NCBI GenBank assembly: GCA_905221605.1
Contig: CAJNDS010002446.1
Coordinates: forward strand, 434,537 to 498,536
DNA: 64,000 nucleotides
Source: Symbiodinium natans
Lineage: Eukaryota; Sar; Dinophyceae; Suessiales; Symbiodiniaceae
Direction: 5' to 3'
The stretch's first letter is position 1. Every line of letters starts with the position of its first letter. Shown here piece after piece: positions 23,758 to 34,916 of this stretch. The position numbers were made by a program, and so were the translations under genes. The notes below the pieces were generated by a model. That model did not search any database. It had not been told where the DNA came from and was given only the letters and a program-made list of their open reading frames with translations.

Positions 23758-25635
23758 TGATTAAAGCTTTGAGGAGCCAGGTGGCGATGAGCGATGGAAC
23801 CGCAGGCCTGTTCTTTCTCGCCACCATGTAAAGAACTTCTCAGATTTCAAGACAGAATCCATGCCTTACTTGCACTCCAGTATAGGGGTTGCTTCTGCTA
23901 TACGCATGCAGCTGGCAAGTTGACAATGTGTTTCAAGTGTGGGAAGCTTGATGTGATCATCCCTGACGGTACTTCTGCAAGGAAGTTCTCCATGATATGG
24001 ACGGTTATGCCATCTGCACAGGACTGGCAAGCCGGAGTAATAGTCAGGTAGACTTGCGGAGATGGAGCAGCGGAGCGCTAAGAAGCATCGTGAGTTTCTG
24101 TTGGCAAACGACACCGCAAGCTAGCGGCGACATTTAATTTGAACATCCTTCTGCGGCCTGAGTAGCCGACGGTGATTGAAGAGAAAGCAGTTGTCTACTC
24201 GAGGTGAGAGTCTAAGAACAGCCAGAGGAGATCACAGGCAACACACACATTGAAACCCGACAATCTTGGGAACAAGACAATCCCAAACCCTGAGCCCCAG
24301 CCATTTGTGACCCCATGCGTACTGCGTACTTTTCAACACCCACAACACTTGCGAGCAATAACAGGCTAAGAAGGCACAATTTCGTTCTTGCAGGAGCTGT
24401 GTTTTCATCAGGCAACAACATGGCCACGGGCGTGTCCTCGTCCGCCAAATAGTGTAAACTGCACCAAAAAAGCTGTTATGACGTGCATTCTTGTCCGGAA
24501 TGTCTAGGTGGTCCGAGCCTTCGTCTGGCAAAGTTCGTTCCTTCCTCCATCCAGAGTGTTTCACTTGGTTCCTGCATAAACCACCCCATTGCACATCTCG
24601 GGCGCAGGATTTTGTTCCTCCAAAAACATTCGGCGTCGAGTCCACTGCCACGCAGATCCAAGAGGCCATCCTACACAGACAGAGTCCTCTGCTCATGACC
24701 TAAGATGTTTACTTGCTTGCTGTCTTGACGTCTGCGCAGACCGATGCTGAATACTTGGTGCCTTTTGGTGGAGAGGACACGACGCCTGCTCTGGGGCTCG
24801 GGCATAATCTCCCATTGGCTTTCACTTTCTGGGGTGCTGTGCTTCATGGATTGCAACGTCGATGGTTCTGATTTTCTTTCCCAACAGCTGCGGAATCAGC
24901 GAAATAGCTTCTATTCGTGTCGAGAGCTGGCAGGAGTCAGACAAGGTTGTTCCGAGCCATCGAGTGGAGTCGCTCTGAGGGCAATCGGGGACTTGCAGCC
25001 ACCAGAACTCAGCTGCATGGGTTTCTGTTGCAGCTTCGTCTACAGTAGACGGGGTAGTGGCACCATGATCCTCTAGGCCAGTGATGGCTTAAGCACGTTT
25101 TTCACCATCGATGGTGCTCATTGTACAGCGCGGCACATCGTGGGGAATCCAGGAATGCAACAGCATTCGCCTAGGTCCTGTAGGTGTGTATTTTCGGAGA
25201 CCTGGCACACTGTCGAGGTGTCTCGCTGCAGATGCTTTGCGAGTTATGATCTGATCCGCAGGCTCACTTCCGACAAGCAGATTGACCTTCAGAGTTCTTG
25301 CTTGGTTCTGCCCCGTTCACATATCTCTTCTCGATGTTCCTTCGACAAATGCATTCGGGCCGTGTAGGAACGATCCTTACGTTTCATGACCGTAGAGTCA
25401 TCGGCTCCTGCTAGCAAGGCAAGGGTTGCTTCATTCCGAAACGTAACATGACAACTAACAGTGGAAAGCATATGCAAGGTGTCTCAGCACAGACTAAAGA
25501 AGAGAGGAGACTAGGGAGCCTGACAGAGAGGTTTTCATCTATCGTGTCTGGATCTATGTGGGTGTATATGTGTGTGTGTGTGTGCGCTGCATGCGTGCCC
25601 GTGCGTGCGTGGGTGGGGGTTGAGTGGGTGGGTGG

Positions 25636-25860
25636 CCGTGAAGGTGGTGGTGGTCCCGTGGTGGTGGTCCCGTGGTGGTGGTCCGCGGCGGTGGTCCGTG
25701 GTGGTTGGTCCGTGGTGGTGGTCCGTGGCGGGGGTCCGTGCGGGTGGTCTGTGTTGGTGGTCGTGGTGGTGGTCTCGTGGTGGTGGTTTTGTGGTGGTGG
25801 TCTCGTGGTGGTGGTCTTGTGGTGGTGGTCTCGTGGTGGTGGTCTCGCGGTGGTCCGTGG
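25636..25860. repeat. (GTGGTGGTC..) G/T-rich minisatellite
   Basis: Roughly 15-base units containing GTGGTGGTC with variable CGTG or TTGTG spacers. It ends abruptly at the start of the 25862-26027 dispersed repeat. Confidence 0.85.
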
Positions 25861-25861
25861 T

Positions 25862-26027
25862 TTTTTATTATTGCGATGAATATGATAGTGTTTGTTTTTT
25901 GCTTTTGTTGTATTGGTTTAGGTTTTGTCGGGTATGGGTTGTTTTGGGGTGGAAGGGGTTGGGGTTGAAGGATTGAGGGGGTTGTGGGGAAGGTCGAGGG
26001 TTTGGATTTGGGTTATGGTTGATGATT
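25862..26027 (+). repeat. Dispersed repeat copy matching 33.3-33.7 kb in inverse
   Basis: This stretch shares blocks with the reverse complement of 33480-33670, for example TTTGCTTTTGTTGTA, then TGGTTT, then GGTTTTGTCGGGT. It is cut by the assembly gap. It suggests a second, truncated copy of the family that forms the inner right flank of the AT-rich island. Confidence 0.65.
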
Positions 26028-26127
26028 NNNNNNNNNNNNNNNNNNNNNNNNNNNNNNNNNNNNNNNNNNNNNNNNNNNNNNNNNNNNNNNNNNNNNNNNN
26101 NNNNNNNNNNNNNNNNNNNNNNNNNNN
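26028..26127. other. Assembly gap (100 N)
   Basis: Exactly 100 unknown bases, a conventional size for a gap of unknown length. Order and distance across this point are assembly claims, and the flanking repeats make a false join possible. Confidence 0.98.
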
Positions 26128-26271
26128 CCCCAATCATTTCGTCTTCCCCTTGCGTCACCAGGCGCTGGCATGTGCATGCAGGGTGCTCGTCAGCCCCAGG
26201 GGCCCCCGCATGCGCCAACTCCTGGGTCCTCCGCAAGGGGAACCCTGGGGTATGAATCGGTTTTCTCTAAC

Positions 26272-26392
26272 GGCGGGGCGGGGCCCGCCGGGCTTTGGAG
26301 TTCGCGGTTGCCAAACCGCTCGCCGCAACCCGCAGGTCGCGACTAATTTGACATGGGCCCCGATCGCCGGCCCCGAAGGGCCGGCGATCGGG
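26272..26392. other. Cluster of GC hairpins
   Basis: Three perfect inverted repeats occur in 121 bases: a 7-base stem at 26272-26278/26284-26290, a 6-base stem at 26304-26309/26314-26319 (GCGGTT..AACCGC), and a 15-base stem at 26359-26373/26378-26392 (CCCGATCGCCGGCCC) with a CGAA loop. They sit just after the assembly gap. No coding role is seen. Confidence 0.8.
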
Positions 26393-27182
26393 AAACAAAA
26401 ATTGAGTCCCATGCCTCCTCCTCCGCAGAGCTCGCGCAGCAGTCTCTTTTTCACTCAGCACTTGAGTCAAACACCGAAGTGTTCAGCAAGGTTCGGTTCT
26501 TGCGACCAGCTCTCTCCAAGAGCTAAGGGCTTCACAACAACTACAAATTCCTTATCAATGTTGTTCTACAAAGGAGGTGTAGCAAAAATATCACGCAAAG
26601 ACTTTGGTATGCACCTCGGGACTTACTAACAGCAAGACAGCGAAGCTCCAGAGTTCACTCTGCACTTCTACTCACATCCTACACGTCGAACACTTGTTGT
26701 GTTTTTTTTGGGCTTTGCGTTTGGGGTTTTCTATTCATTGACCTCTCTGCTACAATGGGCTTCCTGTGGGATGCACTGCACCCGACAAGTTCGACATCGG
26801 GCTGAAAGCAACTCCACTACCGACAACGGGGTTCCTTGGTGGAACTGAGGAGTGTCTGGACCCTGAAGGTCTCTCATAAGGAGGCTCAGCCCCTCTCCTG
26901 CCTCTCTCACGAAGCATTCCGGGTTCACCCTCGCCTATGTGGTTGTACGATGGCCTTCCACGGCCCTCCATACCAAGACAACTCAAGCACACACCAAGTC
27001 AGCGTATTGGACTCACTTTCTTTCTTTGCAACAGAGCTTCCACGCTCCGCTACCACGTTAAAAACCCAAGATGCCAAGCAAGGCACCAAGGAGACAACCA
27101 CTCACACAAGTCCAAACCAAGCAAGCAAGCTCAGACACTCGGACAACACTTCTATTTTGGCAGCACTCACCAGTGCTCGTCA

Positions 27183-27197
27183 CTTGAGCCAAAGTGG
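27183..27197 (-). other. Spliced-leader relic candidate
   Basis: Read on the minus strand the sequence is CCACTTTGGCTCAAG. It differs from the 3' end of the spliced leader (CCATTTTGGCTCAAG) at one of 15 bases. It is the closest relic in the window. Downstream on the minus strand (27182 toward lower positions) no recognisable gene remains. Confidence 0.5.
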
Positions 27198-27231
27198 AAA
27201 ACGTATCACAGCTCTCCAACTGGCTTAAAAG

Positions 27232-27735
27232 ACCTCCAATCTGCTTGTGCACTTCAAATTGGTGCCTTTCAAATCCATTCTGCTTGTGTGCTTCAAATTG
27301 GTGCCTTTCAAGTCCATTCTGTTGTGTGCTTCAAATTGGTGCCTTTCAATTCCATCCTGCTTGTGTGCTTCAAATTGGTGCCTTTCAAGTCCATTCTGCT
27401 TGTTTGCAAAATTGGTGCCTTTCAAGTCCATTCTGCTTGTATCTTCAAATTGGTGCCATCCTGCTTGTGTAAGTCCAGTCTGTTGTGTGCTTCAAATTGG
27501 TGCCTTTCAAGTCCATTGTCCATTCTGCTTGTGTGCTTCAAATTCGTGCCTTTCAAGTCCATTCTGCTTGTGTGCTTCAAATTGGTACCTTTCAAGTCCA
27601 TTCTGCTTGTGTGCTTCAAATTCGTGCCTTTCAAGTCCATTCTGCTTGTGTGCTTCATTAACTTCTTTTCAAGTCCATTCTGCTTCTATGTGCTTCAAAT
27701 TCGTGCCTTTCAAGTCCATTCTGCTTGTGTGCTTC
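27232..27735. repeat. 39-base tandem array, about 13 copies
   Basis: Units of 39 bases carry TGCTTGTGTGCTTC, then AAATTGGTGCC, then TTTCAAGTCCATTC. Several copies are shortened by deletions at 27405-27480. Since 39 is a multiple of three, both strands stay open and give repeat peptides such as CASNWCLSSPF. I read this as a minisatellite, not a protein. Confidence 0.9.
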
Positions 27736-28440
27736 TATTTGAGATTTCAAGGTCTCTCAAGATTGCATCAAGGATTAGGAAATCAAGATCTTTCAATTTT
27801 GGATATTTCAAGATCTCTCAGAGATTAGGATTTCAAGGCCTCTCAATATTTGATATTTCAAAGCCTTTCAGAGATTAAGATTTCAGGGTCTCTCAATATT
27901 TGGGATTTCAAGATCTTTCAAAGATTAGGATTTCAAGAAGACCTCTCAATATTTTGAAATTTCAAGATCTCTCAAAGATTAGGGTTTCCTTTCAATATTT
28001 GTATTTTCAAGAAGACCTCTCAATATTTGAGAATTCAGATCTCTCAAAAATTAGATTTTCAGGGCTTCTCAATATTTTGGATTTCAAAATTTCTCAAGGA
28101 TTAGGATTTCAAGAAGGTCTTTCAATATTTGAGATTTCAAGGTCTCTCAAGGATTAGGATTTCGAGAAGATCTTTCAATATTTTAGGTTTCAAGATCTCT
28201 CCAAGATTAAGATTTCAATATCTCTCAATATTTGGGATTTCAAAATCTCTTAAGAATTCAAGATCTCTAAAATATTGGGAATTTCAAGATCTCTCAAGGT
28301 TAAAGATTCAAGGTTTCCCAATATTTAAGATTTCAAGATCTCTCAAAGATTAGGATTTCAAGAAAAACTCGTAATATTTGAGATTGCAAGGACTTTCAGA
28401 GATTAGGATTTCAAGACCTTCCAATATTTAAGATTTCAAG
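27736..28440. repeat. Diverged A/T-rich tandem array
   Basis: Repeats of about 25 bases, often in pairs of about 50, contain ATTTCAAGATCTCTCAA and GATTAGGATTTCAAG. They begin where the 39-base array ends and share the word TTTCAAG with it. The array leads directly into the AT-rich island. Confidence 0.85.
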
Positions 28441-28562
28441 ATTTCTTTAAAAAAAAATTGAAGATCGTATACGATTTAGTAATCTATTAGAATTTAAGAA
28501 TTGAGATTAAAGTCGTGAAATATTCGCCAATATCTTTTTTCAGAAAATCTTTTCAGAAATAA

Positions 28563-28583
28563 TTTCGGAAATAATTTCCGAAA
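28563..28583. repeat. Short palindrome
   Basis: TTTCGGAAAT and ATTTCCGAAA are separated by one base. Related TTTCGGAAATAATTTC words recur at 29205-29240, just inside the left arm. Confidence 0.7.
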
Positions 28584-28720
28584 AATTTTTTATCCTATAT
28601 AAAGAAATGGATGCCTTCTCAATATTTTTTTCAGAATTGAATAATTATAATTAATATGGGTTTCGAATTGCTACGATATATATTATACCATCTTTGTTAT
28701 GCCCAAATATCTCTATAAAA

Positions 28721-29196
28721 GGCTACGGGCTCGACCCTTATTTTCGCTCTACGGCCGCCCCGTCGGATGCCCCACCTCTTCTTCCGGTCTATTTGGCTGC
28801 TTGGGCCTTGCAGGGGGATCCTGAAAATTGCGGGAATTTTAATATTTTTTGTCTAAAAATCTTGGGAATTTTGGGAATCACCCGGAATTTTAGGAATTGT
28901 CTGGATTGAGGTTTGGGCTTGTTGGATTGGATTTAAGATTCGAACGCAACAATGATGATGTGGGTGCCCCTTTCACCTTCAAGGAAATCTTCAAGGAAAT
29001 CTCTTGGTCTAGGGTAGTTCCGATGATGGTCACCGCCCGCCAGCTGTTCAAGGGGGTTCGGCCTCACGATCACATATTAGCAACAGCTCTCGAAAAATCC
29101 TAGGAGTTTAAATTCCGGGAATTTTCGGGATCCCCCGGGTTCAGGGTTTTACGCTTTACGGTGTAGGGTTTTGGGGTCTAATAGAAATTGTATAGA
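28721..29196 (+). repeat. Left arm of diverged inverted repeat
   Basis: GGCTACGGGCTCGACCC, then TTTGGCTGCTTG, GGGCCTTGCAGGGGGATCC and (from 29095) AAATCCTAGGAG, GGATCCCCCGGGTTCAGGG and AATAGAAATTGTATA all have counterparts in the reverse complement of 33695-33911. About 200 bases at 28895-29094 have no partner and look inserted. Confidence 0.75.
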
Positions 29197-29950
29197 TATA
29201 TTAATAATTTCGGAAATAATTTCTGAGGAAATAATTTTTCCGAAATATTGGGGAGGCATCTCCTATTTCTGAAGGAGGCATCATCTGAGGATGCTTGGAT
29301 GTCTGAGCTTCGTCCCTAGTATTTGCCAATATCAATGCCTAGAAGGAAACTCCCACAAGCGAAAATATTGGGGAGGAATTTAAAAAATATAGAATATTGA
29401 TGTTCACAATTTAGAATTTCATTATATTTCGATTCGAGATGAATATTTATATTTATTATATCTTTGTGAGGGTAATTTGAAATATTCATTGTCTTTGAGA
29501 TTCTTTTATTCTTTTGATAAGGCAGATCTGCACACGTATATCATCAAATACATTTCTTTTTTGGAATATATCTAAATTTTCTAAATTTCCCGAGAATAAT
29601 TAATTATGGATGGATATGATTACTATATTCTAGATTGCTTCTAATAAGGAAATATATCTGATATTCAGAATTCTTTGATCTATCGTTATACGAATTTATC
29701 TATATTTCAATTACTATTTTCGAAATAATGGGGGGGATACGAATTCGGAATTTTTTATTTTTGAAAATAAATATATTATCCTTATCTTTATATTTCGGAA
29801 AAATAAATATAATTATATGTGGATATGAGGCCTCATATTCAAGAATGGAAGAGGATTCGAGAAAGGAGGATATATACTCTTGAATAATATTTATTCTTTG
29901 ATCGATTATCGATATTCTCTCAATGAAGATTTCGTAATGAATTGGTATTT

Positions 29951-30688
29951 ATGAGATCACAAGTCTCTTGTTCCGAAATGAGGCATTATATGCTCCAATC
30001 TCTATATGAGGCCGTGTTGAAGGATTTGTTCCAAAGCAGCACTGCAACTGGACAGGTGAGATTGCAGGCAATCGCTGCTTCCGGATCCAGCGCATGGTTA
30101 GCAGCAGCTCCCTCCCCGACTAAAGACCTCCTATTCCCAAACACTGCATTTGTCGATGTTCTGAATATGCGGTTGGGAAGGGAAATCTTTGGTTTGGGAA
30201 AGGCTTGCAACTTTTGTGCCGAAACTCTAGATGCTTATGGACATCATATCATGGGATGCATGTGACAAGGGAACAAGTATGGTATACATAATTATCTTCG
30301 TAATACGGTCTTTCGATATACAACAATGGTTGGCTTGCGACCAACATTAGAACCAATCGGCCTCCTTTCTGATGATCCCCAACGACATCCTGCCGACACA
30401 CTGATTGTTGCGCGCCCTTCCATCCACCCCAATTCATGGCGTAAGTTCCCACGGCTGGCTATCGACTTAGCTGTCACGTCCCCTTTCCAACAAGCTACTT
30501 TTTCAAACGCGGGCACTGAAACGCTGTTTAGTGCAAAGCGGTATGCTGAGCGCAAGCGTCGGACTGGAGAGATCTTAGAGCGATGTGCAGCGGTGAATGT
30601 CGGCTACGAGCCGATTGTTTTCGAAAATACAGGTGGTGTAGAGGAAGGAGGACAACTCTTGTTGAAAAAACATTTGCAAATTGTGTGA
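29951..30688 (+). pseudogene. Broken C-terminal tail of a reverse-transcriptase polyprotein
   Basis: Two frames in the same phase are parted by one TGA at 30263-30265. The first holds a tail with SSAWLAAAPSPTKDLLFPNT, an RLG motif and CNFCAETLDAYGHHIMGC, a zinc-knuckle-like C-x2-C...GHH-x3-C. The second holds RHPADTLIVARP and AIDLAVTSPFQQ. These match in order the C-terminal region after the reverse transcriptase in many eukaryotic non-LTR-type elements (AWL-LP, G-HAL-C, DI, LDV-VTSP), as I remember them. No polymerase motifs are found upstream, where a TAA lies at 29885. The copy is therefore truncated and probably dead, unless TGA is read through. It lies between the inverted arms of the AT-rich island. 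Confidence 0.55.
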
Positions 30689-33274
30689 TGAACAAACACA
30701 CCGCAAATCGGGAGAGAATTTTCACGATTGTATGACACGGATAACATTCGATCTTCAACGGGGATTAAGTTGCGCAAGAGGGCTTCATCTCGGGTCCGGG
30801 GGCTATCCAAACATTTTTGGATCTTTGCTCAATTTAAATTGTTGGCCAGGTCTCCTTCTCAAATATATCTGAGGCAGTCGCGGCTGATGTCGTTGGCTGC
30901 TCGTTGGCCATCCATTGCTTGGCAGCTGTCGCCGATGCACTGATTCAATTAGGAATTCAGAATCTCATTTCTAGGATCTTCCGGCTCACGACTTGTGTTG
31001 GTGGCTTTTGCTTGCGCTCTGGGTCCCTTTTCCCCTGCGTAATTCGGGATGGCGGTGGGTTTTTTTCAATGTGGGGGTGCGGCGACCCGGATTGAGAATT
31101 TTCTTGCTTTGGTCGTGAATTTCGAGAATGGAGATCCAATAAATTGGATTCATTTTAGAATGAATTAATTTTCGAGCATAAGTCTTGCGTGCCGGAAGGG
31201 GGAATTTCGAGCAGAAGACTCGAAGTTCTCCTAATCTTTGGTATATCTAGACGAAATGAGGCATTTTATGAATATCTTGGACGATTGAATTTCGATTTGT
31301 AATGAGGTTTATAGGAGATAATTCAGATTCATCATATATTCCAACGCGGGCACGGATAGATAAATAATCTTGATAATAAGGAATCATTTTTGGTAATGTA
31401 TATCTAGTAATATTTCAGATGGTATATGGACTCATCAGGATGATCCCTCTATAACAAATATGGAAGGATGACAATGCATTTTGATTGGGTATTATGAATT
31501 ATAGAATATTTCTCATCAGATGAATGATAATTAATTTATCCATTCCAATTTGGTTCGTCTCTCATTCGAGGAATTATTTTCGATTTTTTCATATTATATT
31601 CAATCTAATGGTTATATACGTGCATATCTTTTATGATATTTGAGAGAATATATATTAATCCTTGATATATGGGACATCAGATATATTAATTTGTCCCATT
31701 ATATTGTTTTTATATAACTTATATGAAAGAAGAACATAAGAAGCGCGCATATATTTCATATAATCAGAAGGAATCCATCGATTCCATCGATATATATTCG
31801 CCTATTGAATGGAAAAAAATGAATACCAAAATCCCGAAGAAATATGGACAAGCAAAAAAATCGCATATTTTCGAGATCTCTATATAGATATCTGAGAACG
31901 TGACGCGCGAACATAATAAGCACGAATTTATTTAGAAAGCGAAAATTGAGCGAATGATATAATATGAAGAAAGAATATACGAATTATGATTTACGAATTA
32001 CGATCTATGATCTTATGTCCCAATTCGAATTATGATTATATGAATTTGAATTCATAATCAAATTCCAAATAAGATATCTTTAAGAATCATAAAATTCGCA
32101 AAATATCATATCAGATCCCTCCTTTAATTCTTTAATCCTAAATTCTTCATCTCAAATATCTCACTATCCATCTTTATCTGAATCATTTCATATAATATCA
32201 TTAAGATCTATTCGCCTTTTCAATTGAAATAATGCATCCAGAGATTTTATAGGATTCTAGAAATGAACCATGATTTTATTCAATAATGATTTTAATGGAA
32301 ATGAATCTATTATAATACAATCTTTCCATGGTTCTTCCACATCTCGAAAAAAATTTCCGTGGGATACGTATTTAAAATTTCCGTCCATAGACCCTTCCAT
32401 GGGATCATTCGTATGAATTCTCATAATTCTTTCCACATAATTAAAAATCTTAGGCATATATCCCATGAAATTCCAGAACGATAATCGATATTGATCGAAC
32501 AAATATATGATATAAGGAAGTCTGTGATCCATGGCTTATAGAAGAAGTGATAGAGTCATCCATGAAAATAATGAGAATTGAAGATAATTCAAATCGGCAA
32601 AATTCATCGTTATTTTATTATTGAATAGATAATTATATTATCATTTCGAAGAGCGTATTTCCCAATTAAATCTATAAGAAATAGAATTCCATTATTCCAG
32701 AATAGATCCTATCCTTCCATAGAATTTCCACAGAATTTCCTCAAATTTTCCATATCTACCTCCTATCCAAATAGCATTATCCTAAACCAAATTTATAGTG
32801 CTTCTGAGTAGATAATTATTCCTTAATTATATGGTAATTTCAGAGCATAACCCAAATCCTAAATCATATCAGAGAACGATATTATCATCGATTATTTGGA
32901 ATTGAAAAGATCATTAATTCAAGATATTCAAAATAGAATTTATATCAGAAATTGTATCCACGAAATCTTCCAGATACTTCCATGATCATAATTTAGAATT
33001 CATTCTAAATATAAATCCAAAATAGATTTCAATATTAATTTAATTTTCAAGAAATCTGAAAAAATCCAAAATTAACGAATATAATACCAATCCCGATTCC
33101 AAGTTCCCCCAAATAGCCGCAAAATACGACAAAAAGATTATTCCTCCATGATCTTTCTTTTACTAAGTAGTGCTTTTGGGGACAAATGCCACTTGCACCA
33201 TCGCATCTGCATATTATATAGATCCACGAATATCATCAAATTATTATAGATAAAAAAAATAATAATCCCCACCC

Positions 33275-33700
33275 CACCTCAATAATCTCCCTTCAACAAC
33301 CATTCCCTTCAATAATCCGTCCCTTCAACAACAATCTCCCCAACCCTTGAATAATCCCTGAATGACCGCCCCTCAGCCCCCTCAATCCCGGCCCCTCAGC
33401 CACAACCCAAGTGGAAGCCTTCGGTCCCCCCACTCGACCATAATCCCTCAGCCCCATTCCCTTAATTCTCCAAAGCCATCCATCCCCAACCGCACCCGAC
33501 AAAATCCAAACCATTACAACAAAAACAAAAAACAAAGCCTCCCAAAACCCCAACCTTTCAATCCCAACCCCTCAACCCCCCCCCAACCCCTCAACACCCA
33601 AAACCGCCCACCCCCCACCACACCCGACAAAACCCAAACCATTACAACAAAAGCAAGAAATAAAACCCCCCAAATCACGATAAAACTCCGGACGCAAACC
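33275..33700 (-). repeat. C-rich block with two tandem sub-copies
   Basis: Two related stretches, about 33490-33540 and 33610-33665, share CCCGACAAAA and CCAAACCATTACAACAAAA. The block lies immediately inside the right arm and is the inverse partner of 25862-26027. Its long open frames are low-complexity. Confidence 0.7.
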
Positions 33701-33911
33701 TTATACAATTTCTATTAACCCCCAAAACCGTAAACCATAAAACCCTTAAACCCTGAACCCGGGGGATCCCGAAAATTTCGGGAATCTTCCAAAATTCCTA
33801 GGATTTTAAATAAGGAACTTAAAATTCCCGGAATTTTTCGGATCCCCCTACAAGGCCCTCACAAGCAACCAAATGGATTGTCGAGCGAAACAAAGGTCGA
33901 GCCCATAACCT
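33695..33911 (-). repeat. Right arm of diverged inverted repeat
   Basis: The reverse complement reproduces, in order, the blocks of the left arm at 28721-29196 and joins them without the 200-base extra segment. The two arms bracket about 4.5 kb. Confidence 0.75.
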
Positions 33912-34057
33912 TTTTTGGAAATATAATATAATTATAATAATTTCTATTCATTCTCTCCTCACAAGCAACCAAATGGATTGTCGAGCGAAACAAAGGTCGA
34001 GCCCATAACCTTTTTTAGAAATATAATATAATTATAATAATTTCTATTCATTCTCTT
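33858..34057. repeat. 100-base tandem duplication
   Basis: Two nearly identical 100-base copies lie side by side, starting CTCACAAGCAACC. I see one base difference (TTTTTTGG against TTTTTTAG). The first copy overlaps the outer end of the right arm, so the duplication is recent relative to the arms. Confidence 0.93.
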
Positions 34058-34916
34058 TATTCGTCTCATTATCCATTTATAATTATGCTCTTCATAATCA
34101 ATCATTTGCTTCATTCTTTATATATAAGATTTATGATATAACTATGAAAATATCATAATAATTATCGATGATATCAGAGAATCATAAAATAAAAATTATC
34201 ATAGAACGAAAATTCAATCGAACCCATTTGTATTGAAATAATTATTATCTTATCTTTAAGAAAATATCTTTTCTTCCATCAAGTCAAGTAATTTCCATTA
34301 AATGAGAAACCCCTAAGAGAAAATAATAGAAAACACTAGAATATTCATTCCAATCCAAATCAATATTCATTAATATTATCTATTCTCTATCCGAAATAGA
34401 TTGTTTTTATGAAAAATAAAACCATGATATAGAAGAAATGAAAAATTTTGAGAAGAACCATATCCATGAATAGAAAATATCAATCATCATTCCAATCTGA
34501 AATGGGGGGATGGGGAGAAGGTGTAATATGGTCCGCGCCCCATTTCAGAGCCCTTGCCCCAGGGCCCCAAGGCCCCCCATTGCAGACCCTCGCCAGCTGA
34601 GGGGATAGATGAAGAAAAACTCGAAAAAGAAACATCTCAATAAAATCAGAAGAAATATGACAAAGAATTCAAACAAATCACTTCCCAAATTATAAGTTTG
34701 ATGAATGATTCTAACGGGGTTTGGGGTACTGATCATGAAGTATCCTAAATATCCGACATCATTGTCAAAATTAACTTGTAAACCGAGATATCGATTCTTG
34801 GAAATGGCTTGCGTTCTTGCTATTTTGTCTTCAACATCATCCATTCCAAATATTTTCTCGCTGCAAGTTGAGCAGAAACTATCGTCGTATTTGGATGGAC
34901 TGATTTCAGTCCGTCT

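Larger units (their letters stand above)
19153..25635. other. Gene-poor stretch with microsatellites
   Basis: No gene could be assembled. An open + frame at 19342-19620 and weak coding traces near 22.3, 23.0-23.1 and 24.65-24.85 kb are unassigned. Simple repeats within it are listed separately. Some traces may be old retroelement debris, but none keeps a diagnostic motif set. Confidence 0.4.
28450..34900. other. AT-rich island, probable mobile element or foreign insert
   Basis: Composition changes sharply to AT-rich at about 28.45 kb and back at about 34.9 kb. Within it are inverted arms (28721-29196 against 33695-33911), a broken reverse-transcriptase tail (29951-30688), a C-rich block (33275-33700) and a 100-base tandem duplication. 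Most of 30.9-33.25 kb holds no coding frame longer than about 90 codons and nothing I recognise. The arms and the transposon-type domain favour a large mobile element; an insert of other origin or a mis-assembly cannot be excluded. Confidence 0.6.

Noticed and set aside
24930-25000. GVRQGC on the + strand, resembling a reverse-transcriptase motif
   Set aside because: Only six residues match and no YADD or neighbouring reverse-transcriptase motifs were seen; chance is likely.
25925-26629. 234-codon + frame crossing the N run
   Set aside because: It exists only because unknown bases cannot contain stops.
27194-27878. Repeat proteins with CASNWCLSSPF-type units on + and KGTNLKHTSRMD-type units on -
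   Set aside because: Both strands are open because the minisatellite unit is 39 bases; there is no start context, splice structure or known family.
32257-32532. 91-codon minus frame in the AT-rich island
   Set aside because: Composition is that of the island and no family signature is visible.
34545-34844. Minus frame MDDVEDKIARTQAISKNRYL and following residues
   Set aside because: The first half looks mildly coding but turns into Phe/Leu-rich low-complexity sequence, and no family is recognised.
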